From the NCBI GenBank assembly GCA_023333565.1, contig JAJKFH010000295.1:2026001-2090000 (forward strand): a stretch of 64,000 nt of DNA, in the 5' to 3' direction. This stretch comes from Puffinus mauretanicus (taxonomy: Eukaryota; Chordata; Aves; Procellariiformes; Procellariidae). The position numbers and the translations under genes are program-made. Below, in pieces: positions 24,901-36,640 of this stretch. A model generated the notes under the pieces. It was not told where the DNA came from, ran no database searches, and saw nothing but the letters and a program-made list of their open reading frames with translations. The stretch's first letter is position 1; each line of letters begins with the position of its first letter.

Positions 24901-25550
24901 AAACTTGGCTGTCTAAAAGCAAGTACCTTACTTGATGGTCAGGTATTGGAATGATGCGAGTTTTTCCAGGGGTGTCGAGCACCCTCTTGTTCTGCTGAAG
25001 GCATTGTTTTTTCCACATATTTATAAGTGCGTTCTATTCTGTATGTATGAACAGAGGCATGCCTAATGCCAATCCCATCTTTGTTTTCCTGTAAACACTT
25101 GGCTATTCAATTTACATGATGTATGAATAAAGCAGAAATGGTAAGATATACACCATTTCATCTTAGATCCTATTAAATGATTGTTAAAATATTCCAAGCA
25201 TAGTATTTTGTATAAATCATTGTACTTAGCCTGGTACATCACAGTATAAAAACAGCATCAAGCAAAACGAATAAATCACGTTGTTTGATTTTACTGGTTA
25301 AGTTTAAAGAAGTATTTGAACATAGTACTTGGTTATTTATGAATTAATCATATGAATGTAAGTCAAAGTACTTTCATATGTTAGCTACTATTTTCAGTTC
25401 TGTTCTACAAAATGGAAGTTTCCTTTCTCATACCTTCTTGGAAAATCTGCTTCTTTTCAAAAATCTGTGTTTGTTTGCAAAATGTACTTGTATTTGCTAA
25501 AATAAACCGTATTTTTGTTACTAATTTAAACAATAAACTATGAACACCAA
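21945..25550 (+). other. Probable long 3' UTR / downstream region of the bHLH gene
   Basis: This AT-rich 3.6 kb follows the bHLH stop and holds no convincing ORF and no recognisable young repeat. AATAAA signals occur at 25126-25131, 25270-25275, 25501-25506 and 25532-25537. The last pair is followed by a GGTGGTAGTT stretch that could serve as a downstream element. The extent is inferred only from these signals; the real 3' end may be much nearer to the coding exon. Confidence 0.3.
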
Positions 25551-25670
25551 GGTGGTAGTTCTCTTCTATAGCCATCTCAGTGAAGATACAAGTATTTAAT
25601 CTTTTTCTTTACCTTTTTCAAATCTATCTATACAAGATTTCAGCAGCATATATGTGTATGTATGTATGTA

Positions 25671-26246
25671 GAAGCGTGGCCAGCAGGTCAAGGGAGGTGA
25701 TTCTGCCCCTCTTCTCTGGTGAGACCCCACCTGCAGTATTGTGTCCAGCTCTGGAGCCCTCAGCACAGGAAGACATGGACCTGTTGGAGCAGGTCCAGAG
25801 GAGGGCCGCGAAATGATCAGGGGGATGGAACACCTCTCCTATGAAGAAAGGCTGAGAGAGTTGGGCTTGTTCAGCCTGGAGAAGAGAAGGCTCCGGGGCA
25901 ACCTTATTGCAGCCTTTCAGTACTTAGAGGGGGTTTATAAGAAAGATGGGGACAGACTTTTTAGCAGGGCCTGTTGCGACAGGACAAGGGGGAATGGTTT
26001 TAAACTAAAAGAGGGTAAATTCAGACTAGATTTAAGGAAGAAATTTTTTACGATGAGGGTGGTGAAACACTGGCACAGGTTGCCCAGAGAGGTGGTAGAT
26101 GCCCCATCCCTGGAAATATTCAAGGTCAGGTTGGACGGGGCTCTGAGCAACCTGATCTAGTTGAAGATGTCGCTGCTCCTTGCAGGGGGGGTTGGACTAG
26201 ATGACCTTAAAAGGTCCCTTCCAACCCAAACTATTCTATGGTTCTG
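25671..26246 (+). mobile_element. CR1 LINE, 5'-truncated 3' end
   Basis: The fragment begins GAAGCGTGGCCAGCAGGTC, runs through the end of CR1 ORF2 and ends in the family's short tail (CTATTCTATGGTTCTGT). CR1 elements have no poly(A) tail and truncate at the 5' end, as seen here. The insertion sits in a TATG/TGTA-rich microsatellite visible on both sides (about 25650-25670 and 26245-26290). It lies about 130 bp past the last polyadenylation signal of the bHLH gene. Confidence 0.95.
25741..26160 (+). pseudogene. CR1 ORF2 C-terminal remnant
   Basis: The frame reads through the conserved C-terminus of the CR1 ORF2 polyprotein (reverse transcriptase/endonuclease), including [31 protein letters not shown] and VVKHWHRLPREVV, and ends with a normal stop. 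The preceding part (LEQVQRRAAK) is in a different frame that stops at 25814-25816, so at least one frameshift separates the two. Only the last fraction of ORF2 is present, without catalytic residues. It is not a host gene. Confidence 0.9.
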
Positions 26247-28227
26247 TATATGTACGTACATACTATATGTATGTACTACATACTGCATACTACAGGGCTG
26301 CCAGAATGCTTGCATAAGACCAGTAGCTTTTAAACCCTTAACCATGGACCAGTTATGTTTTGGAGGCAGCATCCTGATCCTGTAAGGTCTCCCTATCTTT
26401 AGCACTGAGGAAGTCATACTAAGTGTCTACACTAATGCTTAAGGTTGAGCTATCCAGCCAACACACAAGCCACTTATCCCCCCTATATCTACTCCCACTA
26501 CCAAAGCTTGATGCATTGAGCTTCAGATTTCTAATACAGCACTAAAGATGCATCCTAGGTTCTTAAATTGTAGGGCTTGATCTGCAAGTTACACATCTCT
26601 CCGAGGCTGCTTGGTGTGCATTGGCAGTAGAGAAGGAAAGCAGGTAGAAAGCTTGGAAAAATTATCAGGGAGGTTCCTCTGCTCAGGGCCTGCATGATAT
26701 CGTAAGTGCCAAATACAGCAGGAGTTGGAGGGAGGGAAAGGATGGAGGAAGGATAGAGGGAGAAGAAGGGAAGAGGTTGATTTACCAATGAAAGTTCAGC
26801 AGTTTCCAGCATTAGCCTAAACAAGCCAGTACATAAGCTAAAGAGCCCATACTATGAGCAGTCAGTGACATGTTTGCCCACAAGCAATTTTCTTTGGATG
26901 TTACATTTATGACCAGAAGGATTAATGGTTCCTAAGGCAGCAAATAGGACGTCACTGCAAGAGGCAAAGCTTCTCGGTCAAGTGACTATATTAAAACTCT
27001 GCCAAATTTACCCTTTGAAAAAACCTTCCAGTCATCAAAATGATTCTCTGTGGCCCTTTGTGAAAGGCAAATAGTAAATAATAAATTAATTCATTTAAAA
27101 AATATCAATTAATTAATAGTAATTAATAAATAATAAATCTTTAATCATCGTACTTAATCTTACATCGTCACATACTTCCCCCTTATATATACTCCATATG
27201 AGACAGTATGAGCTATTTCACAGAAGCCATAAAAAGTTAAGCATAAATTAGAGTCCACTGAAAATTTGAGACACAAACATCTTTGATGCCATTGGTTACT
27301 AGATTCTTCCAAAATAGACCTCCAACTTCCTTCCACAAAAAAAAGCTGTTTTCTATGTTTTGTCCTGTTGCACTGTGAGACACTAGACACTATGTTGAGA
27401 GAATCTTGCAAAAAAAAAAAAGAAACCTAAACCGGCTGCCTAAATACCATTTTTCGAAAGAAAGTAGTAATGTCTTGATTGATAGTAAGAGCTAGTGGAT
27501 AATACAAGGCTAAGAGTTTATATAAAATTAGCTAAAACAGACAGCATACTGCCAAGGCAAAAGATCTGGGGGATATATTATAGAAGGAATCCTCTGAAGG
27601 TTGAAGAAAAGTGTTTCTAAAGAATCAACATGGGGATTGTGAGGGAGGAAGAGAAAATTATTACTGGGATAAAAAAATACCACAGAATTTTGTGAAAGCT
27701 GAGAAAAAAAAGTAAGAAGAACTGAACTGGCTGCTCTGAACATATTTCTTCAAAAACTTTTTCAAAATTTGGATTTACATACATAGCCAGGCAGCCCAGT
27801 GTCTAGTTTCAAATGAAATCTTTTAGCTATTACAACATAGTACAGAGTTTCAGAAACCTTGAAGATTCATACCACTTTTGAAATTGTGCAGTAATGAATA
27901 GAGGCGTCCTCAGGAGAGGAAGGAGGAGAAGAGGGCATTGATAAAGAAGAGTAACCAGTAGCCCACCGAGGAGGATATTCTCTGTGGTGCCAAGAGAAAT
28001 CCCGGTTCAAGTCCAGGTCAACACTTACGCTTACAAATGCTGTAATCATCGTAACCCTCCCTCATTCTCCTGCCAGGAGGGTGTACAAGGCGTATTTGGT
28101 ATCTATCTATTTTGAGACTCCCAAGCAGCCTCTGCTGAGAGGTAGGTATCTCAGATCTGCAAGAACTATGGTGCAACCGGGCATGAGCTGGGCAACGAAA
28201 GGGGTTTGTGGTGTTGTTTTAGTGAAT

Positions 28228-28325
28228 ATTTAGGTATTTATCATAATTTAGGCAACTAGGAAAGGTCCTCATCAATTGCTGTGCTACAATTAGGTACCTA
28301 AATGATGCCTAACTGAAAACTCAGG
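28228..28325. repeat. Ancient palindromic MITE-like fragment (probable)
   Basis: AATTTAGGCAACTAGG and ATTAGGTACCTAAATGATGCCTAA contain nested inverted words (TTAGGTACCTAA is self-complementary) typical of old nonautonomous DNA elements. A similar word, GGCACCTAAATGCAG, appears near 52384-52398. Confidence 0.35.
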
Positions 28326-29309
28326 ATGGATGTATGCATGCATTTTCCTCAGCAGAAGGCCAATTTAAAGCAGTCCTTCCTCCAGCTTCTCTTTCCTGAT
28401 CCCCGAGTTGTGTCACTGGGTCACTGGAATTTTTTGTGGACTCTCTCTGAAGCCAGATGAGGTGAATCATTTATGTTAAAAAAATGACAACAAGAACAAA
28501 AAACAATAAACAAACAAAAAAACCCTTGCAAACAGGTGAACTATGATTCACCAAAGAAAGTGTCCCCTGTTTTGGTGCTAGATAAAATGTTCATGTAACA
28601 AAACACTTAAGATACCAGTTGCTTTGGAAAGGCCTTATCTTCTCTCATTCGTTTACTACGTTCCCATCACAGTAGTGTTGTGAAGTTTTAATTAAACATT
28701 TGGAAATTGCTATGGATTCTTCCAAAGGAGAAGCCAATATAAATAAGACAATTACATGGAAATGGGTGATGAAATAAGTAAGTGATAAAAGTAATTCTAC
28801 TTGTTATGGCATCTCTCTCTAACATCTGATTGTCTTTCCTTCACATTATTAAAATAAACCCTACTTTCCAAGCATATGTATGCAGATCATTTTTAAATGC
28901 AAAGATTACAGAAAAAGGTAATTCTTTCAAGAAGAGAATTGTGCTTGGCAGAAAGGGTAGGCATCTGTCAGGCCCAGATAAGATCAGACAGCTGTACTCT
29001 ATCCTGAAAGGGTGTTGTGAAGCTAAGTTTTCCTAGGGAAATAACATCTTTGGTATGAAAAGCAGCAAAGTGTAATGAAGTCTCCAAACAAATAGGTAGA
29101 GAAAACAGAAACTCTCAGAGCTCATTTTTATCTAAAATACCAACCCTATATCAGGAGAAAAAATGCAGGATTAGAGGAGGATAACATCTTTACCAAACAG
29201 TAAAAAATAAGGGATGGGAAGATCATCTCACTTTATATTCTCAATCAAATTAATCCTTTAGATTAGAATCAAAGGTAAGAGGTGACTTCAGCATCAATAA
29301 TTACTGCAG

Positions 29310-29757
29310 AGAGCCACTAGGATAGTAAAAGGGCTGGGACACATGACAGCTAGGACAGGCTACGGGAAGAGAGGTGTTAAAATGGAGATGAGAAAGCAAG
29401 CTAGGTGGAAATCTAACAACAGTCTTGCAAAGCTAAAATGGAAGGCAGAGCCAGGCTTTTCTGAGGGGCACACAATGAAAGGACAAACAGCAATAATCAC
29501 AAGTTGCAATAAGGTAATTTTTTTTTTTTTGACTTAAGGAAAATGTTCCTCACCACAAGCATGGTTAAGCACTGGAACAGGTTGTCCAGGGAGGCTGTGG
29601 AAGCCTCCTCCTTGGAGAGTTTCAGAACTTGATGGGGCAAGGCCCAAGCAGTCTGGTCTAACTTTGAAGTCAGTCTTGCTTTGAAAATGGAAGATGCATT
29701 GAATAACTCAAGAGGTCCTTTTCAATCTAATTTTTCATATGATTCTATGAAATGATG
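29310..29757 (+). mobile_element. Old, diverged CR1 3' fragment
   Basis: Diverged CR1 blocks occur in the right order: GATAGTAAAAGGGCTGGGAC, then GCACACAATGAAAGGACAA, CACAAGTTGCAATAAGG, a T-run (about 29518-29530), GTTAAGCACTGGAACAGGTT, and a tail ending near CATATGATTCTATGAAATG. Many substitutions and no surviving reading frame indicate an older insertion than the one at 25.7 kb. The left boundary is approximate. Confidence 0.75.
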
Positions 29758-32700
29758 AGTTTATGGTTCTCTGGAAAGGAAGATTGTAGAACAGAATAAT
29801 AAGAAAAACTTGAAAAATGCAATGACTTCACAGGAAAAATCTATACTTCTGGGCAGTGCCAGGATCTATTATTCCAGGTGAAAATGAGGGGCATCCAGGT
29901 ATGCACATCAACAGGAGAGTGAATAAGGTTCCTCGAGAAAGGAGGAACTGAACATGCCCATAAAGCAGATTTCCAAAAATAGAAACAGTCAGAGGCAGGG
30001 CTCTATTTCTATCAGAAGAACCTCTCAGGTCTATTCTGGGCTTGAATTAGTAAAAAGGCTTTAATGATTTGTTTGGATGATGGATTAAGATTTAAATTTA
30101 CAGGTGATGGCTTTGGAGGGTAGGATTAGAATTAGAGATAAAAAGAAAAAAGGAGAAATGTTCTTAAAAAGGTGCATTTCAATATAGAAATATACATAGT
30201 ACTACACGTGGAGAGGAATAATCCACTGCACAAACAAATGATGGAGAATGACAAGCAGAAAATGATTTTTGAGGTGTTGCATATCACAAACGTGACAAGC
30301 CTTTGCAAGAAAAGTAAACCTCACACCGGATGCATATTTCATCCAAACCCCTTTCGGCACTATTTTCGACGATTATTAGAACTTCTCCAAGTTCTATCTG
30401 AAATGTCTGGCTGGGTGGAAAATCTTTAAAAATTGTAACTTAAAAGAATACTATGTGTAGAGAAATACATAGTCTTAACTACTGTGTCTGTGCAAATGAA
30501 ATGATGGAGGGGGACTTGAGATTGTGAATGCCAAATTAGGTAACAGTGACACAGGATATCTGTATCTTACTAACTAATGAAGTCTACCGAAGACACCTGC
30601 AGTAGTATAAAAAGAAGTTTATGAGACCCTGAAATTTTCAAGGGTAACGTTTAAAGAACATGTGGTGCTGCTAGTCATTGGAGCCTGAGTATATGCTAAA
30701 TACATGGATATACAGTAATGAGCATATCAGAAATGCACGATAGAAATTTTAGCATCATGATAAGAGGTATAACAAACTAATTCAAGATATATACATAGGA
30801 AACAGGAGCCAGGCTGCAGTGTAGTAAGGTCCTACTGTGTGCTGTTTTGTTATCACTGCAACCGATTATTTTTATTTGCCACACTGCTCAGAGAAAATCT
30901 GAGTGGAAAAGACAGGCTTTAATAACAAGTGCTGCAAAAAATAACAGCATAAGTGAGAGGCAGTCTTTGGAACACTCTGTATCTATACCAGCTAGATGCT
31001 AAGCACCAACCCTGGACTGCAGCACAAGCAGTGGCCAGCAAGACAGACCCAAAGAGAAACAGCCAACAAAAGCAATCTACAACATTCCTGCACTGCACAA
31101 AATATAGCTGGATCCAGCTAGAGTCAGGATAAAAATCAAAGACTACTTTTCTGCTACATAAAGCATGTTACTGCTTATTTTAGCATCTGTAATGAGATGA
31201 AGCAGAAATAAAATGCATGTTATGGTGTGCCTTTACATTCCAGCAAATGCCATAACATTGCAGTGTACTTCATTACATGAGACAATCCATTGATTGGCAC
31301 ATTTCAGCTGTCACTAACATATTACAAATGAGCAGGTCCTCCTCTGGACAGAAACTATTTCTCACTGCCCAGTGAGACACGCCTTCGCCTATACTCATAC
31401 AGCCCAGCTTTCCCCAGGAAGGGAAATACATAGGAAAAATGACTTAACAAATCACTACTGTTAGGAAAACACCACCGCTCTTGAAATGTTTTAATTAAGC
31501 TGGTTAAACTGTTTAATGAAAACTATTTAAAAGGCCCATTCTCATTTCCATTATGGACTTTAAAGATCTTACAGCCTCAAAGAGTATAAAGGGGTCCAAA
31601 AGTAGCCATAATGTAAATAAGAATTACCAACCTTATTTTCACTGGCATTATTTATAGTTAGTGATCTTCTCATGGTGGCTTAATTATCATCTGATTCTAA
31701 AAGGCTAATAATTTCACTCCATTACCCTCCAGATCTGCTTCTCTTTCATAAGTAGTTTAACAGATGCCAAAAATAAAAAAATAAAAGAAAAAGAAAGCTT
31801 AAGAGTCTAAGTAATGCAGAAAATGAAGGCTGTTAAAAGACAAGGTTGGGCAATTCCTGCACCAGTGATTTGGAGTTGGTTGCCCACCACCTCCATCTGC
31901 TGAAAGTTACTGTCTGTACCAGTAGAAACAGATAAATCTTGGAAGTACCACTGTTCCTGGGCTGATATAATAGCTTAAATTGGATCAATAACAGTTTCAA
32001 AGGACACATTAGACTGTTAGTTGTGGTGGTTAAAGATCCGGTTACTTTTGCCAACTCTGCTAGCCGCTTACTAACCTCTGCCACAGGAAAGGACATACAG
32101 TTGGGGCAATAGTTTCTAAAACTGTACAGTCAGGAATTGCCAGAACTTACCTGTTAATATCCAAACCCATTTGACTTTCAACAAGACTTGGGTCTTTGAA
32201 AATGGAATTGAGGTTTTTATGGGAAAAAATTGCCAATATTCAGATGCTGATTAAAAATGACAATGCATACAAAGATATGACATCTATATATATCCTAACA
32301 CATTTCTGTGTATGTGCTTCTAGACCAACCATTACCCGAACTGCACTAAAATTGACCAGCATTGAAATGAGCAGGAACACAGGAGACCATGTTTGTGTAT
32401 TCCAAATTGAGAAAATGATCATAGTAATGCAGAATAATTTATAGGGGTGAACATCAGCTAAGAAGTGATGAACAGTGTGCATGACCTCTACATGGTTGCT
32501 ACGATGTAACTTCCATAAAGATACTGATGATACTCTGTCCCTTCTGAACAGGGGAAGCCATGCAGCCAGGTCGCAGAGAGGAGGAGTCAGGAAACAAGAT
32601 GCTCTGCCCAGTATGTTTGTTCCTTTTTACAGTCCAAAGACATATAATTGTAATACATATTTCAGCAACTTTGCTCAAACCAGCATATTCTGCAATCTCC

Positions 32701-32931
32701 ACCAAGAGGGTCCCTGAACACACAACTGCTGTTCCACAACCAAATGCCAGCAGAGCAGCTGAGCGACATACAGGCCTGGAAGAAAAAGGGAGAGCTCAGT
32801 GCCGACCAGGGAAAAAAATAACAAAAAACCCTTCAGTGTGGCTACTTGATGACATATGGTACATGGTTTGAGCTTTCTTGTGAATCCCTGACAAGTCAAT
32901 CTGCTATGCAGAATTAGAATATTACATTTGG

Positions 32932-34135
32932 GTAGGCAGCTACCCAAACCCTCGCGACGGCTACTACAGCTGAACCAGAGGACCAACCATCACTGGTATC
33001 CGTCGCCCCTGTACAGAAGAAGAAATCTTTGAGGCGGAAGTCGGGTCGTTTAGAAAGGGATGATGGAAAAGCAGGGCCATCACGAGGAGGGGAGGAGGAA
33101 GAGGAAGAACTCATAAATGAGTCGGAAACCACCCCATCCTTATCCCTGAATGAGTTGTGAGATATGCGGAAAGATTTCAGCCGTCGTCCAGGCGAGCATA
33201 TTGTTACCTGGCTGCTCCGATGCTGGGATAATGGGGCCAGTAGCCTGGAATTAGAGGGGAAGGAGGCCAAACAGCTGGGATCCCTTGCTAGGGAAGCGGG
33301 TATTGACAAAGCAATTGGAAAAGGGACACAGGTCCTCAGCCTTTGGAGGCGACTGCTGTCAGGCGTGAAGGAAAGGTATCCCTTCAAGGAAGACATTATA
33401 TATCGCCTAGGCAAGTGGACCACTATGGAGAGAGGTATCCAGTACCTGAGAGAATTAGGCGTGCTGGAGGTGGTTTATAGTGACCTGGATGATGTCCAAA
33501 CACCCAAAGATCCAGATGAAGTCCAGTGTACGCGACCCATGTGGCGGAAGTTGGTACGGAGCGCACCAGCATCGTATGCCAGTTCATCGGCAGTACTGTC
33601 CTGGGCAGAGGAAGAAGCACCAACGGTGGATGTCTTAGTTAGCAGACTTCGGGATTTTGAAGAAACTATCTCCTCCTCCCTTGTCTCGGCTGTGGGGGAG
33701 CTGTCCCGGAAGGTCCAGAAACTCGAAGAGGGTATGTCTTATTCTCCACCTGTACGGACCAGTATCTCAGCCATTAGAAGTCAGTGTTTTTCTCCTCAAG
33801 AGAGAGGATATAGAAAGTACACACCACGGGGCACCCTGTGGTTTTACCTGTGTGACCATGGACAGGACATGAGGCAGTGGGATGGAAAACCTACCTTCAT
33901 CCTAGAGGCACGTGTACGTGAGTTGCAAGGAAAAACAATCACACAAGGGGGTTCTCCCAGGAAAAATGCTGCTCCAGTTGTCAGGAAAAACCTGTCTCAC
34001 GATGGTCCAGTTTCCAGTGAACAGTTCCCCAGACAGAGTAGAAGGGCTGATCTTACTTTGGATTGTAATTGCGATGAAGAAATTCTTAACTCACGTTTGC
34101 AAGAAGTGAGAAATGGATACTATGACCAGAACTAG
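32932..34135 (+). pseudogene. ERV-L gag, 5'-truncated, with one internal nonsense codon
   Basis: Gag codes for the structural capsid polyprotein. The left part (from about 32932) is open, with an acidic run of Glu codons near 33090-33108, until a TGA at 33158-33160. The same frame continues open from 33161 to a TAG at 34133-34135. The longest piece from an ATG (33164-34135) is 323 codons and includes HIVTWLLRCWDNGA and, late, TLWFYLCDHGQDMRQWDGK. I see no CCHC zinc knuckle. The N-terminal part is missing through truncation. The family call rests on context with pol and on recalled similarity to avian ERV-L Gag. Confidence 0.82.
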
Positions 34136-35167
34136 AGGGGCCCTGCCTCCAGCCAGGTGGAGGAAAGGGACAACCAGGTTTACTGGACTGTGTGGATTCG
34201 ATGGCCTCGCACATCAGAGCCACAGGAGTATAAGGCTCTAGCAGACCCCGGTGCACAGTGCATCTTGATGCCATCAAACTATAAAGGGGCAGAACCCATT
34301 TGTATTTCTGGAGTCACAGGGGGATCCCAAGAGTTAACTGTGTTGGAGGCCGAAGTGAGCCTGACCGGGAATGAGTGGCAGAAGCACTCCATTGTGACTG
34401 GCCCAGAGGCTCCGTGCATCCTTGGCATAGACTACCTCAGGAGAGGGTATTTCAAAGACTCAAAAGGGTACCAGTGGGCTTTTGATATAGCTGCCCTGGA
34501 GACGGAGGAAATTAAACAGCTGTCCACCTTGCCTGGTGTCTCGGAGGACCCTTCTGTTGTGGGGTTGCTGAGGGTTGAAGAACAGCAGGTACCAATCGCT
34601 ACCACAACAGTGCACCGGCGGCAATACCGCACCAACCGAGATTCCCTGATCCCCATCCATGAGCTGATTCGTCGACTGGAGAGCCAAGGAGTGATCAGCA
34701 AGACTCGCTCACCCTTTAACAGTCCCATATGGCCAGTGCGAAAGTCCAATGGAGAGTGGAGACTAACAGTAGACTACCGTGGCCTGAACCAAGTCACGCC
34801 ACCACTGAGTGCTGCCGTGCCGGACATGCTAGAACTTCAATATGAACTGGAATCAAAGGCAGCCAGGTGGTACGCCACCATTGATATCGCTAATGCGTTC
34901 TTCTCCATCCCTTTGGCGGCAGAGTGCAGGCCACAGTTTGCTTTCACTTGGAGGGGTGTCCAGTACACCTGGAACCAACTGCCCCAGGGGTGGAAACACA
35001 GCCCTACCATTTGCCATGGACTGATCCACACCGCACTGGAACAGGGTGAGGCTCCGGAACACCTGCAATACATTGATGACATCATCGTATGGGGCAACAC
35101 AGCAGAAGAGGTTTTTGAGAAAGGGAAGAAAATAATTCAAATCCTTCTGAAAGCCGTTTTGCCATAA
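34136..35167 (+). pseudogene. ERV-L pol part 1: protease and reverse transcriptase
   Basis: This follows the gag TAG in the same frame and runs to a TAA at 35165-35167. Counting from the GTG at 34157: aspartic protease with active-site triad DPG at residues 30-32 (34244-34252) where DTG or DSG is usual, and ILGIDYLRRG at 88-97. Reverse transcriptase starts near residue 150, with LTVDYRGLNQ (203-212), catalytic Asp in TIDIANAF (241-248), LPQGW (275-279) and the active-site YIDD (305-308). The TAA results from a shift at the TTTT run at 35157-35160. The changed protease triad would probably be inactive. Confidence 0.88.
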
Positions 35168-36640
35168 AACAAAGTAAGGTCAAGGGACCTGCACAGGAGA
35201 TCCAGTTTTTAGGAATAAAATGGCAAGATGGACGTCGTCAGATCTCAATGGATGTGATCAACAAAATAACAGCCATGTTCCCCACCAACTAGCAAAAAGG
35301 AAACACAAGCTTTCTTAGGCATGGTGGGTTTTTGGAGAATGCATATTCCAAATTACAGTCAGATTGTAAGCCCTCTCTATCACGTGACCAGGAAGAAGAA
35401 CGACTTCAAATGGGGCCCTGAGCAACAACAAGCCTTTGAACAAATTAAACAGGAGATAGTTCATGCAGTAGCCCTTGGGCCAGTCCGGGCAGGACAAGAT
35501 GTAAAGAATGTGCTCTACACCGCAGCCGGGGAGAATGGTCCTACCTGGAGCCTCTGGCAGAAAACACCAGGGGAGACTCGAGGTCGACCCTTAGGGTTCT
35601 GGAGTCGGGGATACAGAGGATCCGAGGCCCGCTACACCCCAACTGAGAAGGAGATATTGGCAGCATATGAAGGGGTTCGAGCTGCTTTGGAAGTGGTTGG
35701 TACTGAAGCACAGCTCCTCCTGGCACCCCGGCTGCCGGTGCTGGGCTGGATGTTCAAAGGGAGGGTCCCCTCTACACATCATGCAACCGATGCTACGTGG
35801 AGTAAGTGGGTCGCGCTGATCACACAACGGGCCCGAATAGGAAACCCCAGTCGCCCAGGAATCTTGGAAGTGATCACAAACTGGCCAGAAGGCAAAGATT
35901 TTGGAATATCCCCAGAGGAGGAGGTGACACGTGCTGAAGAAGCCCCACTGTATAACAAACTACCAGAAAACAAGAAGCAATATGCCCTGTTCACTGATGG
36001 GTCCTGTCGCCTTGTGGGAAAACATCGGAGGTGGAAAGCTGCTGTATGGAGTCCTATACGCCAAGTTGCAGAAACTGCTGAAGGAGAAGGTGAATCGAGT
36101 CAGTTTGCAGAGGTGAAAGCCATCCAGCTGGCCTTGGACATTGCTGAACGAGAAAAATGGCCAGTACTTTATCTCTATACTGACTCATGGATAGTGGCAA
36201 ATGCCCTGTGGGGGTGGTTGCAGCAGTGGAAGCAGAACAACTGGCAGCGCAGAGGTAAACCCATCTGGGCTGCCGCGTTGTGGCAAGATATTGCTGCCCG
36301 GGTAGAGAACCTGACTGTAAAAGTACGTCATGTAGATGCTCACGTACCCAAGAGTCGGGCCACTGAGGAACATCAAAACAACCAGCAGGTGGACCAGGCT
36401 GCTAAGATTGAAGTGGCTCAGGTGGATTTGGACTGGCAACATAAAGGTGAATTATTTATCGCTCGGTGGGCCCATGACGCATCAGGCCATCAAGGAAGAG
36501 ATGCAACATATAGATGGGCTCGTGATCGAGGGGTGGACTTAACCATGGACGCTATTGCACAGGTTATCCACGAATGTGAAACGTGCGCTGCAATCAAACA
36601 AGCCAAGCGAGTAAAGCCTCTTTGGTATGGAGGACGATAG
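35168..36640 (+). pseudogene. ERV-L pol part 2: RT connection, RNase H, integrase zinc domain
   Basis: From about 35161 to 35290 the coding sense continues in another frame (IQFLGIKWQDGRRQ), then returns to the original pol frame by 35292. The 439-codon open stretch 35321-36640 has the RT thumb/connection (MVGFWRMHIPNYSQI; FWSRGYRGSEARYTPTEKE), RNase H with TDGS, FAEVKAIQLAL, LYTDSW and VDAHV (the D-E-D-D type acidic residues), then the integrase HHCC zinc domain (H...H in AHDASGHQ, CETC). It ends at an in-frame TAG, 36638-36640, immediately before the integrase core. Confidence 0.88.

Larger units (their letters stand above)
26247..32931. other. Intergenic between the CR1 and the provirus
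   Basis: Besides the old CR1 at 29310 and the MITE-like fragment at 28228, I see only AT-rich unique sequence, including a very AT-rich ATTAAT stretch at 27070-27145. Nothing before 32932 resembles an LTR, which is why the provirus is called 5'-truncated. Confidence 0.5.

Noticed and set aside
28005..28022. tRNA-like B box (GGTTCAAGTCC)
   Set aside because: There is no convincing A box or acceptor stem at the right spacing, and the T stem has a mismatch. It is more likely chance or an old tRNA-derived repeat fragment.
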